A stretch of 64,000 bases of DNA from Acanthococcus lagerstroemiae (lineage: Eukaryota; Arthropoda; Insecta; Hemiptera; Eriococcidae), in the NCBI GenBank assembly GCA_031841125.1, contig CM063113.1:44422197-44486196 (forward strand), written 5' to 3'. The number at the start of each line of letters is the position of its first letter. Positions within the stretch are counted from its first letter, which is position 1. This document shows positions 33,947 to 43,601 of this stretch, in pieces. The notes beneath the pieces were generated by a model, which made no database searches, was not told where the DNA came from, and saw only the letters and a program-made list of their open reading frames with translations. A program made the translations under genes and the position numbers.

Positions 33947-34705
33947 TCAATTAGTGGCACCAAAGAGCTCAGAGACCGGCGCTTCAATTTGTCCTTCACC
34001 AAAACATCGACAACGCGCACTTGCCCCAAAGCATCTGGGTACACCCCTCGATTCTACCATAGCTCCATGAGGAGGGGAACCATCTTCCTTCAAAACCACG
34101 ATCGTACCCCTTTTGACATTTGGCATTTCTTTTTTCCATCTAGCCTTTTCTTGAAGCTGAGCCAAGTAATCCGTCTCCCAAATTCTCCAAAATGAGTTAA
34201 TTCTGCTTCTTAGATTTTGGTAACGTTGAGATAAGGACATCTTAGCTCGGCTTTCAACAGAGGTTTCTTCTGGTACAGCTATCAGAGAATCTCCTATGAG
34301 AAAATGGCCCGGAGTTATGACGTCAAATGGCTTGCCTTGAGCAGGTTTAGCGCAGTTCAGAGGTCTGGAGTTCATGATGGCTTCAATCTCGACCAACATA
34401 GTCAGCAGCTCTTCTTGCGTAAGGATTGCCCCAACAGCGACTTTAGTTAAATGCCACTTAGCTGATTTAACGACGCTCTCCCAAAGTCCACCTTTATTGG
34501 GAGATTTGGGAGGAATAAATTCCCATTTTACGTTATTCCTAGCTGAATAGTCGCTAATCTTGGAATCAACTTGTGACACAATGCTACTGACGGCTTGAAA
34601 ATTGGTTGCATTATCTGACCAGACGACGGAAGGCAAACCTCGACGAGAAACAAATCTGCGGAATGTTAATAGAAAGGATTCGGCGGATAAGCGGCCCACG
34701 CATAC
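33947..34705 (-). pseudogene. BEL/Pao integrase core and C-terminus
   Basis: Integrase inserts retroelement DNA into the host chromosome. The 250-residue frame contains RRFVSRRGLPSVVWSDNATN (second catalytic Asp), then NKGGLWESVVKSAKWHL (the catalytic Glu) and the BEL-specific continuation LTMLVEIEAIMNSRPL, TPGHFLIGDSL and WKKEMPNVKRGTIVVLKED. It stops at 33947, 40 bp before the LTR. The zinc-binding N-terminus and first catalytic Asp are missing here and lie partly at 37.5 kb, separated by rearranged DNA. The surviving part is uninterrupted. Confidence 0.9.
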
Positions 34706-34884
34706 TTGTCAAATTTCCGTATTTCATTACGGGCTACGTTGCAATACTTCAAGTAATCCAGGTTTTTTACTTGTGCTTGGAGTTCGGTCACTTGTTTTTC
34801 CAGCTGCAAAATTCGTGATTCTTTTTTCTCCGCACGTATTATTGCCTCGTCAAATACTTCTTTCGGTACAGTTATGTTCGACAT
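34666..34884 (-). CDS. short coiled-coil ORF of unknown origin
   Basis: A 72-residue frame in good composition: MSNITVPKEVFDEAIIRAEK, then KESRILQLEKQVTELQAQVK with clear heptad spacing, ending AYPPNPFY before a stop. It overlaps the start of the integrase frame by about 35 bp in another frame and follows no known BEL protein. It might be the N-terminus of a capsid-like or accessory protein from another insertion. Function unknown; it may not be expressed. Confidence 0.25.
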   Translation of the reverse strand: MSNITVPKEVFDEAIIRAEKKESRILQLEKQVTELQAQVKNLDYLKYCNVARNEIRKFDKYAWAAYPPNPFY

Positions 34885-34987
34885 TTTTACGATCGGATAC
34901 AGACTTAGGACGTGCTGAGCTGAAATTGAGACGCAGTGACTTCGGTAAAGATTTCGCGGTTACACTTCGAAAAGGAAACGAAAATAC

Positions 34988-35017
34988 GGAATAACGTAAA
35001 ATGGGAATTTATTCCTC
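34988..35017 (+). repeat. inverted copy of a BEL integrase segment (left flank of hAT)
   Basis: The 29-bp stretch including aacgtaaaatgggaatttat is the reverse complement of 34508-34537 (the NNVKWEFIPP codons of the integrase). It is followed at once by the hAT terminus. The same target continues on the far side at 37484-37497 (tcctcccaaatctc), so the hAT inserted into a second, oppositely oriented BEL fragment. Confidence 0.8.
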
Positions 35018-36346
35018 CAAGGTGTCTAACACCTCCTGCATCTCCTGCATCTCCTGCAAAACTCCTGCATTTGCTCAAATGCTCCTGCATTTCACAAAAT
35101 CTCCTGCAAACCTCCTGCATTTCACTCAAACCTCCTGCAAAAATCGTACTTTACTGCACCATGAAATATGTATTACAAACTTGCAATTTTCACAGAGAAA
35201 TGAAAAAAAAGTGAATTAAAATTTTTCTTTTCTCATGAAAAAAATGGTTGTTTGCACCACCAGTTGTTTGCATAAACTGATCAATCCGCAATGTGCCATT
35301 ACTAGCGCTAGCATTAACATGTTTTTGAACTAGGTGGCAGGTATGTTGCGCTGCCTAACGCGTATCGTTTGTAGGAGTGCTGATACGTTGACTGGTACTG
35401 GTGCAAATATTGCGTCTATGTCAATTCTGTATCTAACGTAAGTGGAAAAATTGACGCACTTTTTAGCAAATGAGTTTAAAAAAAGATAAGATTGCCTACT
35501 GTATTACATATGGTCTTGGGCCTTACTTCAGACAGATCTTACTAGACGAAGTTCAAAACGCAGACACTATCTCAATAAAGTTTGCCAAAGCGCCCAAATG
35601 GATATGATCGTACATTATTGGGATTCTAGTAAACAGGAGGTATCAACTCGTTATTTAGCTTCCATTTTCCCAGAACGATGTACTTCTGATGGACTGTTCA
35701 AAGCAATTACAAATGCATTAAAAGATTTGAAGTTGAATTTATCTAACGTTTTGCAAGTGGCGATGGATGGCCCCAACGTTAATTTGAAATTATTACATTC
35801 AGATCTGTTGAAATACATGGAAGAGAATGGTATGAACAAAATGTTGAATTTGGGTACCTGTACCTTGCATATCGTCCATAACGAGTATAAAACTGCTCAC
35901 GATAGCAGCAACTGGAATATTCATCGGTTGTTAGGAAGTCTGTATTACCTCTTCAAAGACTTCCCTACTAGACGCGCGGATTTTAAATATTATTCCAAAT
36001 CTTCGTTATTTACATTAAAATGTTTCTCTGTTCGATGGCTGGAAAATGGAAAGGTATTACGGAGAGCATTGAATATACTACCTCATGTCAAGAAGTATGT
36101 TGAGGGCGTCAAAAATAAACCTCCTAAAACACACAATTACACTTATGTGACTGAAGCTTTGAAAAAGGAGTTTTTGGAAGCAAAATTACATTTTATGTCT
36201 TCAGTGTGTGATGACTTGTACCATTTTTTGATATAATACCAGAGCGATGAGCCAATTGATACCCTTTCTTTATGAAGATCTTAGAACTGTTCTTCGAAAC
36301 ATCGGTACCAGATTTCTCTCCAAAGTCACATATAGTTTTGAAGATA

Positions 36347-37096
36347 CAGTAAAAGTCGCTTATTATAATGACGTTGGGCAAAGAGGATTTTATGACATAA
36401 AGCGGCGTATTCCACAAAACGACAGGAAAAATTCTGAACATGATTTTATGATGTCAAAAATTCTTATATCTGATTTTCCCATTTTTTTTTGCTAACTCCT
36501 CGGCTTTTTCGCGCATTAAAGGACCATTAACCCGCCCATCAGCTTCACGAACATGATTGAACCACTGTAACAAAGCCTCTTCGACATCACCATCTTTTCC
36601 TGTTCTTTTTCTTTTTCGGCTGCTGTTTTCATTCTTGGCAATTGCTTCCTGGATGCTATCTCGTTTCTTCAGCAACTTCGACAAAAAGGGTTGTGAAATA
36701 CGGAGCTTGATGGCCGCTTCACTCTGCGTCACTGTTTTAGGCAATGCATCATATTCGCGTAAAATTTCAGCTTTCTCGGCGACACTAAGATCACGACGAC
36801 ATTTATTGCTTGTAGATTTAGTCGACATAGTTACACGGTTGCTCACAGTTTTGTAACAAGACACAGACTGACCAGCGAGAAGCAAAGAAATGATAATATG
36901 TGAAAGAAAAAGTACCAAGTAACTCATGTTTTTTCATGAAAATTATAGTCGTACTTCATTACAATAAGCGACTTGCCCATTCCAATAACCGGCAGATTTA
37001 CAATGTATTTGTATACGGGAGGACGGGACTTGCTCATTTTTATGACATTAAGCGACTTATGCCACTATCAGACATTATAATAAGCGACTTTTACTG
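36347..37096 (-). mobile_element. pogo/Tigger-type element, internally deleted
   Basis: Inverted repeats of 24 bp (CAGTAAAAGTCGCTTATTAT at 36347 and its complement ending at 37096), with TA on both sides (36345-36346, 37097-37098). A second inner set of ataagcgactt-type repeats lies near 36961 and 37047. Total length is 750 bp against roughly 2.3-2.5 kb for full Tigger elements, so the catalytic domain has been deleted and only the DNA-binding part remains. Confidence 0.9.
36454..36828 (-). CDS. CENP-B/psq-type DNA-binding fragment of pogo transposase
   Basis: The frame from the ATG at 36828 gives about 124 residues. It opens STKSTSNKCRRDLSVAEKAE, followed by ILREYDALPK, then SEAAIKLRISQPFLSKLLKK, a psq-type helix-turn-helix, a basic stretch SRKRKRTGKD (possible nuclear signal), and DVEEALLQWFNHVREADGR with GPLMREKAEELAKKNG, the second, CENP-B-type helix-turn-helix. 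It then stops. These domains bind the element's inverted repeats. The DDD catalytic domain is absent. The uninterrupted DNA-binding module could in principle bind TIRs and repress related transposons; that is inference. Confidence 0.75.
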   Translation of the reverse strand: MSTKSTSNKCRRDLSVAEKAEILREYDALPKTVTQSEAAIKLRISQPFLSKLLKKRDSIQEAIAKNENSSRKRKRTGKDGDVEEALLQWFNHVREADGRVNGPLMREKAEELAKKNGKIRYKNF

Positions 37097-37497
37097 TACT
37101 AAAAAGAACCTTTTACCACCAGAGAAGGTTAACGTCGGATTTGGAGCCAAAACAATTGTATCCAAATTTTCTCCGTTGAAGAAAATGAAATTTCTTGATG
37201 AATGTCGCGCTTTTCTTAAAGCATTGTACGATAAACTTTTGAGGAAGTCTGCAAAATTATTTTCATTTGTACTTCATTAATTTCATTCTCAAAATTTAAA
37301 AAGTATCATTTTTTTAGTCCTTTTCAATTTTGAAACCATTTTAATACAGATTTTTTTTTTTTTTTTTTGGGGGGGGGGGTGTTTCTAGTTGTTTGAACTG
37401 CTGAAAAACCTCCTGCAAAATCTCCTGCAAAATCTCTTGCAAAACTCCTGCATTTCGCTTTCCAAAATTTGTTAGACACCCTGTCCTCCCAAATCTC

Positions 37498-37530
37498 AGG
37501 TCGCTGGTTCGGATCCGGCCCGGAGGACCA
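37498..37530 (+). other. tRNA 3'-end-like fragment at a rearrangement junction
   Basis: Between the BEL flank of the hAT and the BEL RNase H frame lies caggtcgctggttcggatcc followed by ggcccggagga and cca. GGTTCGGATCC is a good box B/T-arm, with a plausible acceptor strand after it. No 5' half is present. It may be a SINE fragment or filler captured at a break. Confidence 0.35.
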
Positions 37531-37544
37531 CTTGGACATAGCGA

Positions 37545-38302
37545 ACAAAAATTTCAGGTAAATGTGATCTGCTTGGTATAATTATAGGATGCTTCTTATC
37601 ATATGACAATTGAGCGTTACGAAGACGGCCTCCTACACGCAACAACCCATTTTGGTCGATAAACGGCGTCAGAGACTTTAAATTACTATTAGGTTTTACA
37701 TCAGATTTTTTCAAAAGCTCATCTATTTTATTTTGATAATAATGCCGTTGTACAATATAAACACTACGGTTGAAAGCTAAGCGACGAGCTTCTACTGTAG
37801 AAACTTTAACATCTGAGCGTGATTTAAAAAGACTTATTATCGCCGCAAAAGTACCAGTTAATCGTTCATACGAAGAAAATGAATTAATAACATCAATAAA
37901 ATTTTCACTACTAACGTTAACATGCAAGGAACTATAAAACGAAATTTTATCTACAGGTTCGGACAACTTTTCGCAAAACATTTCATGGTTAAATAAAAAT
38001 TTAGGGCCTGTTAACCACTGAGGCGACTTCAGAAATTTTTCAACGCTTAAGCCTCGTGTGGCCAAATCAGCAGGATTCTGTTTTGTACTAACATAATAAC
38101 AAAAACGATTTAATAGCAATCCTGTTATTTTTGCTACTCGGTTGTGCACGTATTTCTCGGCTGCAGGTGGCCTTTCAAGCCAACTCAGGACTACTCTGGA
38201 ATCGCTAAAACAATAAACATTGGCATGATCGATACATAAATTGTCTCTTAATCGCGCTACAAGTTTAGCTAACAAAACGAGAGCTTCGAGCTCCAACTTT
38301 AC
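37545..38302 (-). pseudogene. BEL/Pao RNase H and integrase zinc-binding region
   Basis: Read on the minus strand: VKLELEALVLLAKLVARLRD and VYCFSDSRVVLSWLERPPA (RNase H, with the catalytic Asp in FSDS), then YYVSTKQNPADLATRGLSVE (the BEL/Pao hallmark NPAD..SRG), a spacer with EARRLAFNRSVYIVQRHYY, and the H2C2-type N-terminal integrase region GLLRVGGRLRNAQLSYDKKH. The frame is intact for about 250 residues, then breaks within HPIIIPSRSHLP. The rest of pol (reverse transcriptase, protease, gag) upstream of 38302 is absent. The continuation of the integrase is at 33.9-34.7 kb. Confidence 0.9.
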
Positions 38303-38512
38303 ACTACTGAGGAAATTACCCTCCTCCCCCCAAAATAAATATTAAAAAATTTCCAGCGACGCCTCTGGTTTCTGCATATAAAATTACCTTCAAACGTGCA
38401 CTAATCTTAAACTTCATATGTACCTATAGTATCTAGTATTCGAAGAGTGCTAGTAATATATACCAAATCTGAAACAAATCAGTGTTCCCATTCTGTAGAT
38501 ATTCAATTAGGA

Positions 38513-38570
38513 CACAAATCGTTCCCCAAATTTGAGAATCATCATATTATTCGAATAATAGTTGTATGTA
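38513..38570 (-). repeat. inverted repeat arm pairing with 32403-32462
   Basis: aaatcgttccccaaatttga then gaatcatcatattattcgaa is the reverse complement of the 32.4-kb arm. It borders an AT-rich tract (38500-38960) rich in the palindrome TTATTCGAATAA. Confidence 0.6.
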
Positions 38571-39034
38571 AGTCATTATTCGTAAATCAATATTCGCAAG
38601 ATGTAGCATTATTCATTATTCATCAGTCATAACCTATGATACCGTCAAATGGGCATTATTTATTCAAATTCGATTGAAATAATGAATAATTCATTCAATT
38701 AAATAAATTGAATTGAATTGAAAAAAATTGAAATTATTCACATAAAACAAAGTTGGGCGTTATTCGAATAACGTATGTTATTCGAATAAGAATACTGAAT
38801 AAAAGTTCACTCGTTATTCGTCATTCAGTATTCGTTATTCATTATTTGTAAACACATAACATTGTTCATCAATTACCCATTATTCAATAAAATGCGGATG
38901 TGACTAATATGTTCGTATTCGTTATTCGTTATTCATTGCAAAACTTGTAATATCGTGGGTTCATTAACAACGCTAAGGACGGTATATAGTGATCAGTTGC
39001 CGGTAAATACTAGCATGGATTTTATAGAATTAGT
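38571..39034. repeat. AT-rich tract with TTATTCGAATAA palindromes
   Basis: Many copies or near copies of attattcgaataa, gttattcg and tattcatt in both orientations. Similar sequence recurs at 41390-41520. No coding potential. Confidence 0.55.
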
Positions 39035-39216
39035 GGTTCCAAGATGACACAGTAACGTTATGTTTTTTGTTTTTTTTTCAAACATCTTGAAATTTTTATC
39101 AAAAAAAGATACACACTAAAGGTTTAAAATGAGCCAATAACGAATGGTCTATCACTTTTCTAACTCAAGATATGGTAGCAAATACTTGCAGTGATCAGCT
39201 GTGTCATCTTGGAACC
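39035..39216. mobile_element. MITE-like repeat with TTCCAAGATGACACA ends
   Basis: Perfect 18-bp inverted repeats: GGTTCCAAGATGACACAG at 39035 and its complement at 39199-39216. The interior has no coding capacity. A second diverged copy with the same termini lies at 40149-40500. Confidence 0.65.
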
Positions 39217-39229
39217 CCGGGGGTATAAG

Positions 39230-40122
39230 CAGCCCGACGCGAGTTTTTTCAGCGCCCAGGCAAAATTCAATTTTTGCCGCCCCTCTGTAAAAACTGATTG
39301 GTTTAATTTTTTTTATACAGTATTTGTAAAATGAAATTTATTAATACACAAAAAGGCGAGTACAAAAAATTACTTATTTATACAAATACCTATGTACTAG
39401 AAAAAAACAAAAGGTAGTAGCACAAAAATTAAATTCGAAAGTAAAAAACAATAATCAATGGCACAAAATTAAATTTGAACTTCACGCGCTTTTTTTGAGC
39501 AAACTTATGAACAATATCTTTTAAAACAATTTTTCCAACCGTTTCGTGCTCAATACATAGCTATAAGAGCAAGTCCCGAAAGACGCTATTGCCCAATAGT
39601 AGATCAGAGATATGTTTTAATTATTTTTAATTTCGAAAAACTGCGTTCACTGCTAGCCACAGTAACTGGTAGAGTAAGAACTATCCTTAATGCAACGGCT
39701 GTATTAGGTCTAAGGAAATCATTTTTCACTTTATAGTAATACCTCTGCAGGTGAGGTCTTGGGTTCAATCAAATTCCTCAAAGCTAACAATTCATCGCAT
39801 AACTGCTGATATCAGTGTCACTATCTTCATTGTCAACTAATGCTACATGTAGGTCGTCGCAATGTTTCTGTAATTCTTCATTAGAAAAAGTTCTTAATGA
39901 CCAATGTCATATAAAAATCAAAAAAAATTTTCATGATCATGGAGTTGTTCGAATCGTTCTTCAACAGATGTAATGGCAGCATCCAGAATCATGAAGAAAC
40001 ACTTGATGTAGTCAGAATTCATATTTTATTCCCAGGATATTGATATTTTCATGATTTTTTTTTCATCGTGAAATTGCCGCCTTAGGCAGTTGCCGGCGTG
40101 GCCTGTGCCTCGCGCCGGGGCT
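39230..40122 (-). mobile_element. hAT transposon relic
   Basis: The ends CAGCCCGACGCGAG (39230) and CTCGCGCCGGGGCT (ending 40122) are inverted and nearly matching, with further inner similarity (ccgcc-type blocks at 39280 and 40075). The flanking octamers GGTATAAG (39222-39229) and GGTGTAAG (40123-40130) differ at one base, giving an 8-bp target duplication typical of hAT. It is about 0.9 kb, so largely deleted. Confidence 0.8.
39480..40030 (-). pseudogene. hAT transposase C-terminal dimerisation domain
   Basis: On the minus strand, broken frames read YIKCFFMILDAAITSVEERF, HCDDLHVALVDNEDSDTD, then NTAVALRIVLTLPVTVASSE, RSFSKLKIIKTYL and LSGLALIAMY. The block LTLPVTVASSERSFSKLK is the conserved hAT C-terminal dimerisation motif, in the form found with ZMYM/TTF-type hAT proteins. 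Stops fall after KTYL and elsewhere. The catalytic N-terminal portion is missing. Confidence 0.85.
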
Positions 40123-40148
40123 GGTGTAAGATGATTTGAAAAAAGTCT

Positions 40149-40500
40149 GTTCCAAGATGACACACGAGAAAAACGTGGCAAAAAGTCAAAATTATTTATT
40201 TATTAAAATATAATAGATATGTATATCAATATCAATATATGTTATAATGGGAAAGGTCTACGTCAATTGGCAAGGCCCTTACCTGCCTTTTCGTACTTCC
40301 TAAAATCAAATTCTTTACAAGCAGCTCTGTACGAGTAATTCTTTTCAAGAACTAAATTTACGACCTTTTTCATATCTTCTGCATCACATTGACCTCAGGT
40401 TATTTTTCGTTGATATCCTGTACCCATTTATATAAAAATATGTATATGAAAATTAATACGTGCCATCTTGGATTCCAAAAAAATATGTCATTTTGGAATC
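40149..40500. mobile_element. second MITE-like repeat with TTCCAAGATGACACA ends
   Basis: Starts GTTCCAAGATGACACA at 40149. Near 40461-40500 two inverted near-copies (tgccatcttggattcc and atgtcattttggaatc) close the unit. It is diverged from the 39035 copy. The hAT relic lies between the two copies. Confidence 0.5.
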
Positions 40501-42155
40501 AACGGTTTCTTCATGCTTAATGTTGTATTTGTCGTGACCAAAAACTGTTATGATTATGAATCCAACGTCATTCAATGCAGAACTTATAGTTTTAGAACAT
40601 ATTAGAAATTTATTTACTAATTGAACAAATTAGTTTTTCAATTTAAAAAAAAAAAACGGACTTGAAACTTTTTACTTTTAGCATTCAAAAACATGTTTTT
40701 GGTAATATCACGAGATTGTTTTCTGATAATTATTTCGTTCACACGTTAAAATGAGTGTTATGTTGCTACATGTCTGCAGTATAAGTTTCATCTTACTAGT
40801 ATTAATAACGGACGAGATATTCACGATTTGTCATCTACCTGCAACTTGCAACTGCATTGACGTTATCAATATTGTTAATCCCTAGAATTTCCCATAATGT
40901 TAGCCATTCTCGTCTATTCAGAACAGCCAGTCCATTTTTCACTCTGTCTGCCCATTTTTCACAGGAGCCTGTATTGGTTGTATCATTTTTAATCTCCAGA
41001 AATCGTTTTCTTGTGCCCCCAATCCTGGAGCAGTTGAGTGGTATGAAATACAGATCTTTCGTGGCAGAATTTCTTTTCCTCTGTAATAACACCGTTTACA
41101 TTATTACGATATCATCAAAATCTCATAATTGAAAACCATGATTCCAATTAATTTAAGTAGTTTCTCGCACGGACCCCTCCCCTCTGTAGAGTCGAACAAG
41201 TTTCGTTCACAGTGGTCTTACATCTTTCTGTTTTTCTACGTGTGCTTTTTTTTCTCTTGTTTTTGTCTGTAATAACTTAGTTGTCTCTTTTGTTCTATAT
41301 TTTTATTTTATAATCATAACGTATAAAGTGAACGTAGACGCAATCAAGTCATATATTGTTGTTTCATTATTTGTGTGATTGATGGATTATTGAATACTAA
41401 ATAATGAATGACTACCCGTTATCCGTATTTACGAATAACATATTCATTATTCATTAATACCAGAATACAGAATAGAATTTGTGATTCATTTTCAATATTC
41501 GAACATTATTTAGTCCAATTCTGGTTCAAAGATTAATGTGACTCACTGTACGTCTAGTGTCTAGTCTACCTTATCTGTGCTTATCCGGCTATGTTCGTTC
41601 GTGCTCAGATCCGTTCATGCTCTGACTTGCCGCCTTGCTTCAACAAGTTGGGGAAAAACGCTGTTCTTTGGCAGCGTTACGCCGGCCGGTTGAACCAGTT
41701 ACCATTTTGTGTTACGTGCGTTCGGTGTTGCATAGTTCGCTGCGTCTCTTTTGTACTCGCTCTGCAAATTTCGACTTATTTTTTGTTCCGCGATTCGTGC
41801 TCCGTAATTTTTACTACGCAGTTTTATTCTGCAATTTCGTGAATTGCTCGCGTTTGGTTTGATGTGTCTATTCACGGTATTTTTTTTTCCAAAATGGATG
41901 AAGATGAAGAAGGAAGCGGTGATACAGGTCAGATGATCATTTTACTTTACGATGGGGCAGAGCATAAACGCCGTGTATCCAATGAGTGAAGTTTCGAGTA
42001 AAAAAGGAGAACAACTTGCGCAATATCAGCGAACGTGGTATTGTCAGTTACTCGGCCAATCATTGAAAGAATTCAAGCATCTAAGGACGAATAAGTTTTG
42101 CAATGAAAAGAGCGTAAGATTTCCTTGCAGATGAAACTAATGTCTTGAAATTACC

Positions 42156-42180
<25 letters not shown>
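40501..42180. other. no gene recognised
   Basis: AT-rich with TTATTCGAATAA-like words near 41400-41500. Frames at 41591-41862 are cysteine-rich by composition without a domain. An ATG in good context at 41894, followed 34 bp later by a possible donor, was considered as a first exon and not accepted. Confidence 0.35.

Positions 42181-42183
<3 letters not shown>
42152..42183 (+). repeat. poly(A) run
   Basis: About 31 consecutive A residues. It might mark the 3' end of a retrotransposed sequence on the plus strand, but no upstream coding copy was recognised. Confidence 0.6.
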
Positions 42184-42186
<3 letters not shown>

Positions 42187-42239
42187 CTTATATGGATATA
42201 CGGCCTTTACTCACTAAACTATCGTTTACTTGGTTTGGA

Positions 42240-42460
42240 CGTTACGTTTTTCGTTTTTCTCCCTGGTCAGTCGCGTATTCAGTTTTAGAGTTCTATTATA
42301 GATACTGTTTATTCAACGTTATTTCGAGTTCAACTACCTATATCATACTGATTATTCAACTTCATTTTGAGTTTAAATATACTGATCATTCAGTTTTATT
42401 CTGAGTTCAACTGCATGGATTATTCGACTCTGTATGCAAGTTTAAGTACATTATGAAATT
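42240..42460 (+). repeat. degenerate tandem repeat of about 36-40 bp
   Basis: Recurring (t/g)attattca(a/g), (t)tt(a/c)at(t)t(c/t)gagtt(c/t)aa and act modules occur four to five times in tandem with clear decay. Confidence 0.5.
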
Positions 42461-42487
42461 CAACTTTCGCCCCCATAGAGGGGCAAT

Positions 42488-42556
42488 GAGCGAGAGAGAG
42501 AGAGAGAGAGAGAGAGAGTGAGCGAGCAAGAGAGAGAGACAGAGAGCGAGAGAGGA
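42488..42556 (+). repeat. (GA)n microsatellite
   Basis: A run of GAGAGA interrupted by tgagcgagcaag and ending acagagagcgagagagg. Simple sequence, probably polymorphic. Confidence 0.9.
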
Positions 42557-42639
42557 TTTCAAAATTGAGTTGCAGAGGGATTCCTTTAGCTTGTTTAGAT
42601 TTTGCTAACCATTTTTTTTTTTTTAAATACTTCTCTGGC

Positions 42640-43462
42640 TTCTGAACTTTTGGTTTTATATTTTTCTAGGTTGTTAATTCCTAACCCCGAGGACAAAGTG
42701 TATTAGTTTGTGATCTGACACAAACTTGAATTTGTTACATACTTCAAAATGGTGAATATTTTGATTTTCCCTAGGTGTCAGGACAAAATCGATCTGCGTT
42801 TTGCTTTCCTGATTTGGCCTGATTTAGGTTCATCTCCTCGATTTTTTGAAAAATCCATTTATAATTTTCAGATCCAATTCTTGACAAAATTGTAGAAGCT
42901 TCCAACCACTTTCGTTCGTTTTACCAGACTTGTGGGTACCTCATGTTCCTTTTTTTTTTTTTTTTTTTGTTATTGCATTTTTTGATTTGACTGTTGAAGT
43001 CGCCTATTATAGCAGTTTTGAATAATTTTTAATGTTTAATTTCTTTGATCGTGTCGGCCAAAACATTGTAAAAGAGTCTATTTCATGTTCGAGGATTACA
43101 AATGTTGGAGCATAGACTGGATCAGACCAATTTTCGTATTCTCAATTGATAATTTTAAAATTGCTACTAGACAGCTTTTATTTCAGTAATTAAGTTTTTT
43201 AAATGTGGTTTTATCAGAAGCAGACCCCTCTTTGACTCGATTTATTTCCAAAATGGAAGAAAGTAAAGTTCTTTTTAGTTGTAATCACTTTGTCATCTTC
43301 CCTTCTCACTTCTGAAATTCCCGAAATTTCTGTCTTTGATGCTTGTATCGCTTCTTCTAATATTTTTAGATCCTCTGGGTTTTTTAATATACCAACATTT
43401 TGAGTGCTTATTCTTAGATTTTGAAAGTTACAATTTTTTGGTTTTTTGGACAAGTTTCTCAT
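42640..43462 (-). pseudogene. LINE apurinic-type endonuclease domain
   Basis: The endonuclease nicks target DNA for LINE insertion. On the minus strand the frame from 43462 gives LRISTQNVGILKNPEDLKIL, EISGISEVRREDDKVI and FFHFGNKSSQRGVCF, the N-terminus of an EEP-type endonuclease in which the catalytic glutamate sits in SEVR. In later frames come AIIGDFNSQI (GDFN motif, near 43000) and, near 42740-42800, QIDFVLTPRE and KFVSDHKLIHF with the catalytic SDH. The order is right for an RTE/CR1-like ORF2, but stops and frameshifts break it. The reverse transcriptase expected further on is absent, replaced by simple repeats. Confidence 0.8.
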
Positions 43463-43601
43463 ATTTTTTGATTGGTTGTAGGAGGGGAGCTTTCTGATTG
43501 TTTTTCATCGGATAGGTTGAGGTAGTTTGGTCGTACGCCCCCTCACTAATCAGGCTTTCTGTGGGTATTGAGTTCTTCTAACCGGCAGGCCGTGGGTTTA
43601 C

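Larger units (their letters stand above)
35471..37280 (+). pseudogene. hAT-type transposase-like protein, broken
   Basis: Starts MSLKKDKIAYCITYGLGPYF, shifts frame near 35585, then continues QMDMIVHYWDSSKQEVSTRY, LQVAMDGPNVNLKLLHSDLL, LGTCTLHIVHNEYKTAHD, FKDFPTRRADFKYYSKSSLF and SVRWLENGKVLRRALNILPH. A second frame change near 36235 leads to IPFLYEDLRTVLRNIGTRFL. The pogo element (36347-37096) interrupts it, and it resumes EKVNVGFGAKTIVSKFSPLK. This matches, by pattern, a hAT-related protein widely repeated in arthropod and fish genomes, which I cannot name exactly. At least two frameshifts and one insertion make it non-functional. Confidence 0.7.
35018..37483 (+). mobile_element. hAT-like transposon with CTCCTGCA arrays
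   Basis: Inverted termini CAAGGTGTCTAACA (35018) and TGTTAGACACCCTG (ending 37483) differ at one base of 14. TCCTC is repeated at both borders (35013-35017, 37484-37488), a probable target duplication, and the flanks rejoin to a continuous BEL sequence. Arrays of CTCCTGCA lie just inside both ends, eight copies at 35032-35145 and three to four at 37406-37453, all in the same direction. The interior holds a transposase-like coding region (35471-37280), broken by a pogo insertion. Confidence 0.8.

Noticed and set aside
41894..41927. Possible first coding exon (ATG in AAAATGG context, acidic start MDEDEEGSGD, then CAG/GTCAG)
   Set aside because: Only 34 bp, with no downstream partner exon or homology recognised; kept as a weak idea only.
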